Origin: Ixodes scapularis
Lineage: Eukaryota; Arthropoda; Arachnida; Ixodida; Ixodidae
Assembly (NCBI RefSeq): GCF_016920785.2
Contig: NW_024609837.1
Coordinates: 24,739,533 to 24,803,532 of the forward strand
Reading direction: 5' to 3'
DNA length: 64,000 bases
Position 1 is the first letter of the stretch, and each line of letters opens with the position of its first letter. Under the pieces are notes generated by a model, which saw only the letters and a program-made list of their open reading frames with translations, ran no database searches and had not been told where the DNA came from. Shown piece by piece: positions 31,301 through 43,324 of the stretch. Made by a program: the position numbers and the translations under genes.

Positions 31301-34300
31301 TCCTGGCATTGTTAGCCGACTTTACTTATTCGCTCATCTTTCCCTTGTGATCAGGCATTGAAGATTGTACAGAATTCAAAACAATGGCAGAAAAATCCTA
31401 TACAATAGTAGAGAATTCAAAACAGCCAAACACTGCTAGTTAGCGAGTTGTAAAAAAAAAAAAAATAGCACAGCCAGCAATTTATGTAAGCGATTCAAAC
31501 ACAGGACCCGAAGCACGCTCAGGATATAATATGCGTAAAATGTGTCAGGAGGTCAAAACCGGTCGCAAGCGTAGTAATGACAATTGAGACATGCGAAAAA
31601 AAATAATGCTGGAGTTTATCTTGAAACAGCGCGAATGTTACTCGTAGGGGGAGAGGAGTGGACGATACAAGTGCCGACCAACAACTGAGGTTTTATTTTG
31701 GATAAACCATAAAAAAAACATTAAAAAAGACATGACACTCTACTCATGACGAAATGGCGCCTGTGCATCACAGAATTGTGTGTTATCGGTTATACAGTTC
31801 CATGGGTGATCTTTTTCGACCTCAAAATTTTACGTTGCTGTCTATCGAAGCCAAAAAAGCCCGACTCGCGCAGGTTGTGCCCTCCTTTTGTATTCTGCGA
31901 GTCTCTACAATCTTGCGAGCTTTTTCTTTTGGTCCCTGTGTTTGTACAATTTGAGGGCACTTTCTAGTAAAGTGTACATATGCAGTCACGACAGTGCAAT
32001 GCCAAATGTGAGCACGCAATTCCTGTTAACGAACTACGATGCTCCTGCAGGCGAATGATGAGGCATCGCCCCGTTTGCCCGATGTACACCTTTCCGCAGG
32101 AGAAGGTTATCTGGTATATGGTGCCCCTTTTGCATGGCACAAACTCAATGAAGTTTGATGCCGCATCACGGATGTGCCGTTTCATTTGTGTTGCTTCAAG
32201 ATGAACCTGTACCAACTAGCCCAGTTATCCCGTCTCTTAAAGGTGCACTAAAGATGTTTCTGAGATTATATGTTCTTGGTTGTTCATTCTACGAAATCTT
32301 AGCATCCCAGAAATCTAAAAATAATGCTTGTGCGACGTTTAGAGTGATGGAAGCAGCATTTGAACCTTTTGTAGCAGCTTGTGTAGCATTCAAAATACTG
32401 GTATGGAGCAGCTGCTAGTGCTTTTAAAGCAAATGCAAATTAAAAAAAAAGTGATAGCATGTTTATATGAGTTTGTCTGTGATAATGATTGCCAGTTCCT
32501 CTTTGATACTGGAGCACATTACTTATCACATTTTGTGCTAAAAATAAATGGGATGCAAAAGGAACAGATAGCTTTCTTCTTTTTTTCTTTCTTTCTTTTT
32601 TTTTTTTTTTTCAAATATGGCTCTGGTGAGAGTGGGGTCCATTTAAAACGGGTACTAAAATAGTTGAAAAATAAATCATACCCCAACTCTTCAGTTGCGA
32701 TAAAGCCTCCCTCCCATCCCCGCTCTACATTCGGTAGTTTAATTGGCCTGTAAATATAATTTCTGCAAAATGCCAGCAAAAACCAGCATTTCTGCTACAC
32801 CAATAAAAAGGCGTCCCCCAATTTTTATGAGCCTGCCTAACTCAAAACTCTAATATCATAAACTACAAAAACAACCACTGACAAATATTATGAAAGCCTA
32901 CACTTGTGCTTTAAATGTGACACTGCTCTTCAGCAGCGCTGGAACTAAAGTTAAATCAAAGTTCCCTGCTCGTTCATTCGACAGCTGCACAAGAGCTACC
33001 ATATTTATCCAAAAATAGAGAGCTGTATTTTTTTTTCTTATTTCCCTTTTTTTTATTAATTATTAGAGATTAGTATGCAATAAAGACAAAGAAGGTTGAT
33101 CTGTAATAATCCTGAGAATGGATTCCGTGCCTATTGTGCTAACTCTCCAACAGGTCAGTCGCTCCTCCTAGCACTCCGGTGCAAAGCGGAGAAGCCTGAC
33201 GCATGCACGCTCATGTGTGATGAGATGTAGTGAATTAAAATCATCTGGTGGGCTAGTTGGCTAAACATAATGAGAAAATTAGCGCAAATACAAGGAAGGA
33301 AGAACGTTAGGACAGGAAAGAGCGCTCTTTCCTGTCCTAACGTTCTTCCTTCCTTGTATTTGCGCTAATTTTCTCATGATGTAGTGAAAGTTGACAGGAG
33401 CGGCACAAGTGCCACGGTACTCTACAGTCATCATCATGATAATCGAGTGATTTCACCAGGAGCACAAGATCCTGGTTCTGTCTTATCACAGTATACCACC
33501 ATCCTACTATTTTGCAAAGTTTTCTCGAGACTTTCAGTTCCTGACCTTGCAGACATCGTCTAGTACAGTGATTCTCAAATAAGGGTCCGCGGACCCTTTG
33601 GGGTCCTCAAATGCATTCTAGGGGTCCGCAAAACCCTGCCTCATCAGTAAAGCCCGGCAATAAATGTTGTCTTTTTTCAGATCGAGAAGAAATGTTTCAG
33701 CTTTTGGGGCGAGTTTTCTCGTGTGTATGTCAATAAGAGAAGTCTACTTCACACTAGCCTTTACTCATATTCATTTATTAAATCATTATTATACTTAACC
33801 TCTACATTTTTCCTCCCTTCACCATGAACAAGGTCCTCCAACATTTGCGCCGATCCACAAGGGGTCCGCGAAACATTGGTGGTTGAGAACCACTGGTCTA
33901 GTAATTTAGACGATGTCGACGATCAACCGGCCAGAGCGATTGACGAACAACCCTTATACTTCGTTTCACCTGAAGTCGACGCTACAGCCGATTCTACGAG
34001 CCAATGAGATTAATTAAACAGCATGAAAGCATGATATCATGGCATTCATCTACCTGTGCATGTTTTTTCATCGGCTAAACCAATCGGGTGCAGTAAATGC
34101 CCCGTGACTCGAGCTTTTAGTATGTGTGTTCGAGGTTGTATGCGCTAGAGCTTTCGATTGTGCTCAGACCTAAAATGAAACAAATTATATGCCAAGTAGA
34201 GACGCCGTGAAATATATTCATACCATTTTTTCCCTTCTACTTTTCTAAACATTAGGAAACCAATATTAAATTATTTTTATATTTTGCTTTAAGCCCATCC

Positions 34301-37065
34301 TGGCGCAGTTATGGCGCAATTTTTAGCGAAATCGACGCATTGTCACGAGATGTAGCAGACTTTCGTTTATGGTACAATTTGGTGCAAATGGCACAGCACT
34401 TCCATCACTGCGTTTATTTCCCTATTTAAAATGTGATAGAGTTTGTGCCACGCCTCTTTCTGAGCGGAAAAATTTAGGGCACAGAATTCAGCGGAAGCAC
34501 CAGCGGCGTGACGACGGGCGCGCGTCAGCCAATCGCAAGTTGCCTCTCTCGGAAGAAGGCTTGCCATTGGCTGACGTGTGCCCATCGTCGTGCCTCCACT
34601 GAATTCTGTGCTCCAGATTCTTCCACTCAGAAAGGGGCGTGGCACGAACTCTATCACATTTTTAGTAGGGAAATAGACATTGTACGATCATAATTTTTGG
34701 ATTTCTGGGATGCTTGGAGCCCATAAGATAAGTTATCACCAAGAACAAATGATCTCAGAAACGTATTCAGTGCACCTTAAATGCTAGAGTTTATTTTTGA
34801 ATATAGATGGTTCAAATGACTGACTTTATGAGATAGACAAACACAAGAAATTTTTAGTTATCGGCAAGCATCGGTGGAAGATATTGATCAGAATCGGACA
34901 ATAAGGTAACCTACTCCTACCAAGTGTCACCTACTAGAACATATATTGAACTCATTTTGTTGTTATGTCAGCTGTGAACGTTGTATAATTTCTATTCAAT
35001 TCCCGCAATGTGGATCGAGGAGACACTTTACGCCACCCAATTTTCAGCGAGTATGGGTTGGGAGAGTGGTCTTTTTGGGGCTTCCACCATTTTGAAGCCT
35101 TTTTTCCCTCTAAATGTTATCACTTTTTTTTTTTCTTTTCCGATTAGAATTGAAATGTTTGCTGTCCCAATGAGGCACGTCCAAGTTAAGAAGTCTGCCG
35201 AAGATGTTACCTACCATAAGTTTTCTGCGTGTCAACATTTTCGGCTATGAATAGTCGGAGTTATTTTGACTGTCGAGTCGAATATCTGCTCTGCACGTGA
35301 CGTGCTTCATCCCAGAATACCACAGCAGAAACTGTAGACCGCAAGAAAACATGCAAAATATGATAATGAAGGATTCATGCCGTTTTTAGTGGGGAGACTT
35401 CAGTATGAGACAATAATACTAAAACATTCAGTTGAGAGATTCGCCCCTAAACCCGGACCGCTCGCGTCCACCAAGACCAAACTAAATACGATAACAGCGC
35501 CACCCTTTAGCGACTAGTCAAACCATGAAAGTTCATAGTGCGAAATAGCAATGCGAGATGATGCCACCAGCCCTTGACTTCACCTGAACCAACGTTATCA
35601 GATTACCTCAGTTGTGGGACTGCCGCGGAAGGGGGTACCCCCCTCACTCACTTCAGTCCAGCTCCCGCCGTTTGAAATGCCATCTAGGTTTTCGTTTACG
35701 AACTGCGTGTTTCATAGAGTACGGTGGAACGCTATCTACATGCTGCCCTTCGAAACGGATGTGTTCCATAGAATCCACAGCAGTTACCATAGCAGCCGTC
35801 CGGCGTGTCGAAAGGCGGGAGGCGAGTCATGGTGAGTGAGGGGAAGTACTGCTCGTGCATGCAGCGTCTATGAGCAGTTTCTTAACCGAGCTAATCTAAT
35901 AACGTTGACTTGAACTGCTACATAGGTTGCACGTGACGTCATTCAAAAAGCGCTCCGATGACCACCAGAGACGAGGGCAAGAAGGAACTCCCCTGTTGCC
36001 AAGATCCTCTTTTGGGCCTTCCGGATTTGCACAGGCCATCACTATTGTCCTCCCAGAAGATTACAGAAGATTAAATTGTCACTCCAAATTTTTACAAAAG
36101 CAGCTTCTCTCTCCTCCTCTTACATGGTGGTCAAAAGTATGCAATGTGACGTCAGTGCAACCTATGTATACATGCAGACGTGCAGTTCCCGGAGTGGTCG
36201 ATGCGGGAGAAATGGTGGCGTTGCGATCGCCATTAGTTTAGTTCTCGAGTACGGATCGGTGCCACTTTTTCAAAGCAGTTTCCCAACTGAGTTAACGTTA
36301 GTATGAGAACTTCCAACTTGGTAGTCGAAGTTTTAAGCTGCCGAAGGAAAGATTAAGTGTGCCGGTCCAAAACCATCACATTTTAAAGATAGCTCACTTG
36401 CTTGTCTTGTGCGATGAGGCGTTTGAGAAACTCCACCTTGTTGGAGTACTGCACCAACGTGTCTTTACTTGGCTGACTGCAAGAGTTCATAGATCGTCTT
36501 TACACATGCTTATGGACAATCAACTGTAATTGTAATTTGTTTGCACAAGAAGTATGATGTATATGCGACGACGTGCGAGGCTAGGCAGAAAGGTAACAAC
36601 CCTTACGCTTGTGCGCCTGCTAGCCGGTCGCCGCATACACCGTGGATGAGGGGAAAGGAAAAAAGGAAAAACAATTTGGGTAAGTAACTGGTATGCCGCA
36701 AAGACCTTACCATGTGTTTATCACCCTTAGGTCCCGCAGCATATCCTCCAGGCACTCCACGTACTGAATATTGAAATGACACATGTTTGAGGATATACAC
36801 AGTACAAAAAAAACGAATAAATTCATGTATGTTTATTGAGATCCATTCTGACACCCGCAACAAAACAAGGTACTACGTATGCCACGTATACACGGCTGTG
36901 TCTCGGGCACATAGTAGGATAAAACATAACAATTGACGTGTAAGTTACTCCAACGTGTCCTACCTTCTTGAAACGCCAATTCGTAGGATTTCGATCATCT
37001 GCCAGAACTTCACAGCGCTGTAAAAGTCTGCCGAAGTTGATTTCCAAACGCGAGACAGGCGCCAT
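28146..37065 (-). CDS. USE1: USE1, ER-localised SNARE (complete, six exons)
   Basis: Joined minus-strand exons: 37065-36964, 36763-36725, 36472-36398, 31209-31044, 30436-30249, 28328-28146. Phases agree throughout and give 250 residues; human USE1 has 259. USE1 is the tail-anchored Qc-type SNARE of Golgi-to-ER retrograde transport, pairing with syntaxin 18, SEC20 and SEC22B. In order: N-terminal helix MAPVSRLEINFGRLLQRCEV; YVECLEDMLRDL; YSNKVEFLKRLIAQDKQ; a variable linker; the SNARE helix from FDAVLRYHNSMQEKIAEEMV through NVLATDQNYQRLQEEQNRLE; and a C-terminal membrane anchor rich in W, L, I, V and F (CWIWLMLGIVCIVFLQMVVF) ending RIFPKRF. The 5.2-kb intron between exons 3 and 4 is packed with nested mobile elements. 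The head faces myosin IX. Confidence 0.95.
28329..30248. other. USE1 intron 5
   Basis: No gene. It contains a poly-A run (29294-29314) and the 29.5-29.7 kb inverted repeat. The other reading frames here show no family resemblance. Confidence 0.5.
29533..29736. repeat. Snapback element, about 200 bp
   Basis: GAGCTAATCGAGCGGTGCCA...CGGCGCTCGTTGTCTTTG at the left pairs imperfectly with CAAAGACGACGAGCGCAGTG...GGCGTCGCTCAATTAGCGCC at the right. Confidence 0.8.
30249..30436 (-). CDS. USE1: USE1 exon 5 (SNARE motif)
   Basis: Completes Ala, then 62 codons. FDAVLRYHNSMQEKIAEEMV and SLAQNLKQNALLAGHIVKKD match human [20 protein letters not shown] and SLKTNTLAAQSVIKKD. Donor gtgggg. Confidence 0.95.
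31044..31209 (-). CDS. USE1: USE1 exon 4
   Basis: 55 codons plus one base of charged linker, including KVVQDVRDELF, matching human RYTSEMRSELL. Acceptor TGTTGCAG, donor gtaaag. Confidence 0.88.
31822..32215 (-). pseudogene. Penelope-like element fragment, GIY-YIG endonuclease, frameshifted
   Basis: The minus frame reads GTIYQITFSCGKVYIGQTGR then CLIIRLQEH, the GIY-YIG nuclease core. After a frame change near 31990-32010 it continues with ETRRIQKEGTTCASRAFLAS, like the C-terminal tail of this endonuclease in Penelope-like elements. The upstream part (reverse transcriptase) is cut off by the TTAAAGG-ended element at 32237. In USE1 intron 3. Confidence 0.75.
33270..33377. repeat. Perfect palindrome, 54-bp arms, no spacer
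   Basis: ATGAGAAAATTAGCGCAAAT runs to AAAGAGC, immediately followed by the exact inverse GCTCTTT...AATTTTCTCAT. The outer flanks match with mismatches for a few more bases. Confidence 0.95.
33566..33895. mobile_element. hAT-type MITE, second copy, 8-bp target duplication
   Basis: Begins CAGTGATTCTCAAATAAGGG and ends GGTTGAGAACCACTG. Flanked by GTCTAGTA on both sides (33558-33565, 33896-33903). It shares TCCGCGGACCCTTTGGG, CTGCCTCATCAGT and the end region with the 4769-5096 copy. Confidence 0.93.
34410..34680. repeat. Snapback element, about 270 bp
   Basis: TTTCCCTATTTAAAATGTGA...GTGCCACGCC...GCACAGAATTCAG at the left pairs imperfectly with CTGAATTCTGTGC...GGCGTGGCAC...TCACATTTTTAGTAGGGAAA at the right. 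Confidence 0.85.
35640..35843. repeat. Short element with CCCCTCACTCAC inverted ends
   Basis: CCCCTCACTCAC at the left and GTGAGTGAGGGG at the right bound about 204 bp. Nothing coding was recognised inside. Confidence 0.6.
36398..36472 (-). CDS. USE1: USE1 exon 3
   Basis: 25 codons, PSKDTLVQYSNKVEFLKRLI then AQDKQ, matching human INEYSRKVDFLKGMLQ. The second of two adjacent acceptors (GCAGTCAG) is used, because the first would read a stop. Confidence 0.9.
36725..36763 (-). CDS. USE1: USE1 exon 2
   Basis: 13 codons, YVECLEDMLRDLR, matching human YVGALEDMLQALK. Acceptor ATATTCAG, donor gtgata. Too short to stand out as an open frame. Confidence 0.92.
36964..37065 (-). CDS. USE1: USE1 exon 1 (start codon)
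   Basis: 34 codons, MAPVSRLEINFGRLLQRCEV then LADDRNPTNWRFKK. Human has [20 protein letters not shown]...WRLEK at the same place, fixing the start. Donor gtagga. Confidence 0.95.
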
Positions 37066-40000
37066 CTTGAAAACGTTGCGCGTGGCGGCCTCTAGCGCTA
37101 GGTATTCGCGGTATTTTTGAATTTTTATTTCCGCCCTCTTTCGGGAAGCGTAGGAGAGAGAACAGGAGGGAGAAACGGTGACCGTGAATTACCAGAAAAT
37201 CTTACGTTTGATGCTTGTTTCTTTTGAGATCTCTCCGCCGTCTCGTTCACAGAGACAATGAGTCATAGCGGAAAAACCTTCGTCGTAAACTGAGATCAGC
37301 CGGGACCGGGGACACGCAATAAAAAAAAACAGCAAATCATTCGAGTTGACGATATTTGAAACTCAGGACAGATCTTTAGTGAATTATTGAATTACTCGTA
37401 TATTGAGGTAGCTAAAATTATCAACTATATTGTGTTTTACCTGTAAATACAAGCAAACATAATATGTAAACCATAACTAAGTCAGTGAGCTCGTGCTTAC
37501 TAGTCCTAGCTCTACTAGGACTAGAACGTGCGTTGCAGTGTCTGTAACGCTGGGTACAGTGCCCAAGTGTGTAGGTTTGGTGTCAAATAAATACGAGAGG
37601 TAATTTACGTCCATATCTTTGAACGTCTTGAGTTGAAATGCAAACAGTGGTCCCGGGTGTAATTTTAAAATTTCAGCGTAGAAAAGTTTGAAGGCAGCGC
37701 CCAAAAACTGCCTCACGACATCCTATTTCAAATCCTTACTGCTGTTTATTTATTTATTTTTTCACTTTCAGGTACTTTTTTGGACGTCGTAATCTACGCA
37801 ATCTAAGCATCTTCGATTACAATTTTTTCCCCGATTTCTTTTCATTTTAAACCTCAGTTGCGTGCGACTTGATGAGCTCGGTGGTGGAGATTTCAGCACA
37901 TCTTAATAATGGGCACAATGGAGAAAAAAAGCTCGTTAATCCAAGTACCGTCGCGCGCGTCTATCTAACGGCACTTAAAAGAAAATAAGCGCAAAAAAAA
38001 AAAAAAAGAAGTGCGCAGAAGCACCGATGCGTTCAGTCGAAACAGACCCCGAAAAAGAAAGAAAGAAGTGGTATTTGCTTCAAGGATTTTTAGGGCCTGC
38101 ATCGTCAGCACGCATACCTAATTTTGCTCTTATGCGCTGCCCGATTGTGTTCACACGTGCGGCCTTACGAAGAAGGAAGCACATCAGACCACCGCGGTAT
38201 AGTACATAATATCGAGCGTCTCTTGCACAGTGTTTGCGTGCGTGGCGGTAGGATTTGCATGTTTCCGCAACGCGTCTGCCGCTCCGCTATCGCGCGGTTT
38301 CGTTTCGCGCAAAGTTGTCCGCTTGAAGGACATCGACCGATTCTGCCGTTTTGGCCTGATAGATCTGAGCTGATATATTGGCACTATGTCTAGGAAAATA
38401 ACGGTTCTTTTTATTGCCGTTCCTTATTTTCTCTAGCGACTGTACTCGACCTCAAGAATGAAGCGACTGACTGGCTAAATGCGTGGATATTGTACAACAA
38501 AAATACGTGTCAATAAAAAAAAAAGAAGAAAAAAAGAACGTCGTTATAGACTTTTTTTAAAGCATATATCGAAAACAGGAATGTCTTCAAGCAAGTAAAC
38601 ACAAATCGAGAGGGTAAAAAAGGAGAAGTGCATTTCAGAAAAGCAGTGCTCAAAAAAAAAAAAAAAAAAAATGAAGCAGGGAAGTGATATATAAAATTGG
38701 CACACGCAAAAATAAGTAATAATAAAAACAAAGAAAAAGAAAAGGACTGATGTCGTTTTTGGGCGTCGAGAGAAGTGCGACTTTAGGAGCTATCTGGAGC
38801 AGACGACAGCTCGGGCGCCATTTTATGCCCCCTCCTCACCGGGAGAAGTGTTTCCGAGCAAGACCGCCCGAACTGCCCAAACTAATATATAAAAAAAAAA
38901 AGTAAGCACGTTGTTTAAAGCTAACAAAACATGTGGCAAAGGAGGAAAATAAAAGAAACCGTTATGTTTATGGAGGGCGTACGGCATACTCGCTTTACGG
39001 ACTATCCCGTGCGTCATCTTTGTTTGTTTGCTGGCAGTGAGCATTAACAGTGAGCTCACGTCAGGTTGAGACATCGCCCAAGCCCTTGAATGTTGTGAAT
39101 TTAATGCAGAAATAAAGGCTGTCAATTAAGATAAACGTCAAGATGTGTATGTGCGTGTGTGCGTGTTTCTCCAGAAGATAGTTGTGTTCCATCTTGGCTG
39201 TAGCGTTGGAATATATTGCTAAGTTCATTTATAGTTTGCTCATTAACAGATAATACTGTAATATATTATGTGTTAATGCCACAAGTATACATAATACTGT
39301 TTTTCATATTTTTGCGGCCGTACCTCGTCGCTTTCTTAACAACGTACAAAGAAAGTGAAAATACTTTTTTGGTCGTCGAGCATTGTGAGAGGCGGTTCTG
39401 GATATAAGACATATATTTATCCAGTTTACTGCATTTATGAAGATCAATGTTTACACATTCACGTGACTGTCATTAATTTGTCACAATACTCGACGAACAA
39501 ATAAAAAAAAATGCGTGGAGAGGAAACGGTCAATAAGACATTGAAGACGAAAGATGATCGACTCCCGTTGCCTGTGTTTTAGTCAGCGGCTCATCGTAAC
39601 CAATATTTTCGGTATGCCAATATTATGCTCAAGAATAACTCGGGTAAACGTTCTAGTTTGTCAGGTACGTCAGTTTATGACCTTTCTCCCAGTTATTTTT
39701 GAGCCTAACATTCGCGCCAGGCTATTTACCCAGGCCCGGCTTTTTACTGCCACGAAAACTCGGCGGGAAACACGTAATATACAAATAAACACCGTTGGTA
39801 TCATGCGCGCGCGATTACGAGCGTCTGCGCCGTCCGGTGAGGCGCACAAAGGCTTGCCTTCGGAAAATACTCGTCAGAGTTTCGGAATAGAATCGGCCGA
39901 AAACGTTAGCCGCCCAAGAGCAAATAAATAAAAGGTTTCCCTCTTTTAGTCTTCTCAAACACTCCCCGCTTGTCAAGAAAAAAAAAAAAAATCTTGAGAA

Positions 40001-40339
40001 ACTGCAGAAATTGAATCCCCGCGAGAGAGACAAGCAGACGAAACCCTATCCACGAACCCAGACGCTCCCTCCGGTTTCTCTCTTCCTCTCTTTTCCGGAG
40101 GATATGACGTACCGCGCCCAAAAACAGCGCGCATGCGCGATGCGGTGCATGCGTGCCATTGACTCAGGCGTTGACAACTGAAGGTTTAGGGGCCGACACG
40201 CTACTTTTTTTTTTTTACGGAATGTCCACCGATCTCCGATGTGTGTGTGCCGTGTGTGTTACTGGATGCGACTAACCACGCACCGAGCGGTCTGCGGTGA
40301 AATACCCGGCGTTTCCGTGCTTCCCGACGCTTCGGCAAA
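37066..40339. other. Upstream of USE1
   Basis: No gene recognised. The first few hundred bases presumably include the USE1 promoter. A CpG-richer stretch appears from about 40040 to 40340, just before the candidate exon at 40340. The rest is A/T-rich with A-runs. Confidence 0.4.
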
Positions 40340-40397
40340 ATGGATACCACCAGTCGGAGGACGGCAGACCCACTAGCCTCGATTTACAATAAGACAA
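40340..40397 (+). CDS. Candidate first coding exon, gene unknown
   Basis: ATG in the context GGCAAAATGG opens 19 codons (MDTTSRRTADPLASIYNKT) plus one base, followed directly by a strong donor, gtaagt. The 300 bases upstream are CpG-richer than their surroundings, as at a promoter. I do not recognise the peptide and found no second exon for it. If spliced to the acceptor at about 55783, upstream of the myosin IX ATG, the frame would end within a few codons (A + GC CTG CAC ACA TGA), which would make it a short upstream reading frame in a 5' leader. That link is only a guess. Confidence 0.35.
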
Positions 40398-43015
40398 GTA
40401 AGTACCATTCCTCCGGGATTGTCCTTATTGCTGCTCTTTCGATCGAGTGAACCCCAGACGCGTGTCGTACGTCCCCGGAACTAAACTCGGCGCGTACTCA
40501 GACCCTAATGTCGGGGCTGTGAACAGTCCGGTGGGTGTAGCACGCGAGGCTGGAAGCCACACACTGATAGCCCATCGCGTTCCCCCGTTCCGAATGTTCG
40601 GCCAAAGTTTGCGTTCCGAATTTCCGTGTGTCCGGTGTCGCACACTGCGGACGCCGTCGACGGGTCACTGTACCGGAATTCGTCAAGGAAGATGACCCGT
40701 GTGTGTCGGCGATCACTCGAGATAGCCAGGGCCGCCGTTGGAAGGAATCACTTGTTGACGCTACATCTTCGCGAAACAAGTTCTGGGGCTGCTTCCAGCC
40801 AGAGGCTGGTCGCTTCTAAAGAAAAGAAAAACATGAAAAACGGGATCGGTCTGCCGTGTTTTGGTATATTTTACCCGGTTCTCATTCGGGTTTGGTCCTA
40901 GGAATGCCGAAATGTCAGTCGACGTTCTTCTAACGAACGTATTGTATCCTTCTCTTCTCGAAACAAGCACGGTTGTTTGCGGTCGGGGGGGATAGCACGG
41001 GCTGCTTCCGTCGTCGCCGCTCAGTTCCGCCGCACGATTTCCTTCGAGATACCCCTATATCTTTCTCGGCCGCAAAGGACTTATTAAAGTGGGTCTCAAA
41101 CGACCTATTTACCGACTTTCCGAGCGCGCAATACCGGCACGAAACACATGCTTTTATGAGGCTGGTGCGGTGTGGACTCCACCGCGGCCCACCTCAAGTT
41201 TTCGTATGGAGCGATTTTCGGATCCGCGGTGGCGGTGTTCACGACTCCCAGTCTCGTGCGCGAAATGAAATTGGGGTTAATGACGGACACCTACGGCATA
41301 CGACGTTTTTTTTTTCTTTTAAAGTTATTTTCCTTATTTTTTCGCACGTTGCTACAACGTGGATGCTTTGTTGTCTACGGTATCGTGAAGTTCATGGACC
41401 CGCTTTATGCATTGGAGGTCGGCTAGCCGCGATGGCGGTGGACCTTTTCATTTCTTTTTATTTTATAGCTTTTTTTTTTCTTCTTTTTTTTGCTTCTTCC
41501 TGATGTCAGCATAATTTTTGGAGCCGAGCCAGGAATCTGCCGATGAATAAGAGGCTCATTTTAGTTGTATTCTCTAATGAGTCCCTTTCTCCAAGGAGTG
41601 CCGATTGATGACTGGTTTCGCTGGCCGAAATCAAATAAATATCACAGACAAAAATATTACGTGGTCTCCCTAAGGCACATTCGAGGGACTACTCTGACGT
41701 CAGGCCTCTTTTGAGGTGCCGTTTGGGCTGTTGCGGAAATTGAACGCAATTCTGAAGCAGCGGCAAGGGGTTGAGCACGCAAAAAGTAAAAATTAAGATA
41801 TATTTCTTGTTGGCTCGAGTCCAAGGGGAGGGTGATTCCACTGGTGATGGCCGGCTATTGGAATGTGGCTTGCTCACTCGCGAGCTGCCAGGTTGAAATT
41901 CGTAGAACTTGACCTGCCCACTCATCAAAACATTGTTTCTAGCAGAATGTTAACAGGACACTCTTCAAAACAAAGCGTTCAGCACCTCTTCTCCTTTTGC
42001 TGTGTTATTTATTTGAGAAGCTTGTTGCGCAGCTTACGAAGTTTTCATCCAGTGTATTAAACAGTTCAGTAATGATTCTTTTGGGGTCCAAGGGAATGTT
42101 ATGCTGGAAGGCATGTGTGTAGAGCATGGAAGCTCTCATCGAACACACTATTGACACGAAAACACAGGGAAAATTCTTAACTGGTCATTAAATGCACCCA
42201 AACAAAAAGTAACTCAGCTGCCCAAGAGCTACAAACAATAACTTGCAGGAACACTCATGTTCTGGACAGAATACAACAAGTATTCTGTCCAGAATACAAC
42301 AAGTATTCTGGACACAAGGGAGTGGTTGCAAACATGTTGTCATGCAACATGGTAAAGATAACCACATTGTTTTTGCTAACATGGTTCCATCTATCAAGCT
42401 GACATGGGAAGGATCTGGGTTAAAGATAGGTTTTTGTGGTGTCAGTTTGTCTGATGGACTTTGCACGGGCTTATGAGTCACTGGCATCTGCTGCAGCTCT
42501 GAAGTCCTTTCCTGTGTGGGTTGAGGAGTGTTTAATTTTTTTTTTTTTTGTGCTAGAAATATTTCTAATGTAAAAACTACAAGGCAAACTAGCTTTCTTT
42601 ATCTTAACTTGCTTTTTGAAGCCTGTCAAAATGGGTTCTTAAGGTTTTATTGGAGCTAAATATGTTTTGTTCAAAGCAGGAACCAGTAATAATAATCTTT
42701 ATTTGCTCAGGCGAGCCGCGACACCGCTGAAAGGCAACAGCCCGTACCATGGTGCTTATGTGATGATGTAACAATATACAAGATGAAAGTGGTGGTGACT
42801 CCTTTCATCTTGATGTTGGGTCACAGATCTTCAGTGATGGTGACTTCTTTCATCTTGATGGGTCACGGGTCTTCAGCATGCTTTAAAGGCAAAACATCAC
42901 TATTAATAAGCAGTACTGAATGTCTCTAGGCTAGGGTGTGTCATCAGCGCCTCATGATTTCATGATTTGAACTATCATAACTGGGCGGGAGGCATATGTT
43001 TGTCTTTTTAGACTT
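40398..43015. other. Intergenic stretch
   Basis: No gene recognised. It includes a short hairpin/tandem of GTATTCTGTCCAGAATACAA type near 42255-42320 and a roughly 50-bp duplication (CTTTCATCTTGATG...GGGTCAC...CTTCAG) at 42800-42890. Confidence 0.5.
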
Positions 43016-43324
43016 AGGCTAGGTGGCGCAAGCTACTGCCCATTACAAAGGGTACAGCCATTAACATCCAACATCCGTCCAGGGGCCCCAATCTGGACAC
43101 TTGGCGAAAAATCTTTGCGAGCGTGATTGGCCAATGCCACACTTGACCTTGGCGCCGGCCAATTAGAGCCGTGGGATTGCTCGCCGACTTTTGCCAAGTG
43201 TCCAGATTAGGATCCCAGGTAAAACATTTTAAAACAATAAAACAAAACAATAAAACTTGGGCTATGTGGCACAAACTGCTGCCCGTTATGAAGGGTGTGG
43301 CCGTTAGCATCCATTCATCCATGT
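43016..43324. repeat. Direct repeat flanking an inverted repeat
   Basis: GGCTAGGTGGCGCAAGCTAC...GTACAGCCATTAACATCCA (43016) recurs as GGCTATGTGGCACAAACTGC...GTGTGGCCGTTAGCATCCA (43259). Between them, AATCTGGACACTTGGC (about 43092) is inverted as GCCAAGTGTCCAGATT (about 43193). The outline looks like an old small element. Confidence 0.75.

Larger units (their letters stand above)
32237..34780. mobile_element. TTAAAGG-ended element with ~80-bp TIRs, host of nested insertions
   Basis: The left end TTAAAGGTGCACTAAAGATG continues through TTTCTGAGAT and TGTTCTTGGT. The right end, inverted, reads TTAAGGTGCACTGAATACGT then TTTCTGAGAT and TGTTCTTGGT, with further similarity (GCATCCCAGAAATC) to about 80 bp in. 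The 2.5 kb between holds a perfect palindrome, a hAT-type MITE and a snapback (34410-34680). No transposase. In USE1 intron 3. Confidence 0.72.
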
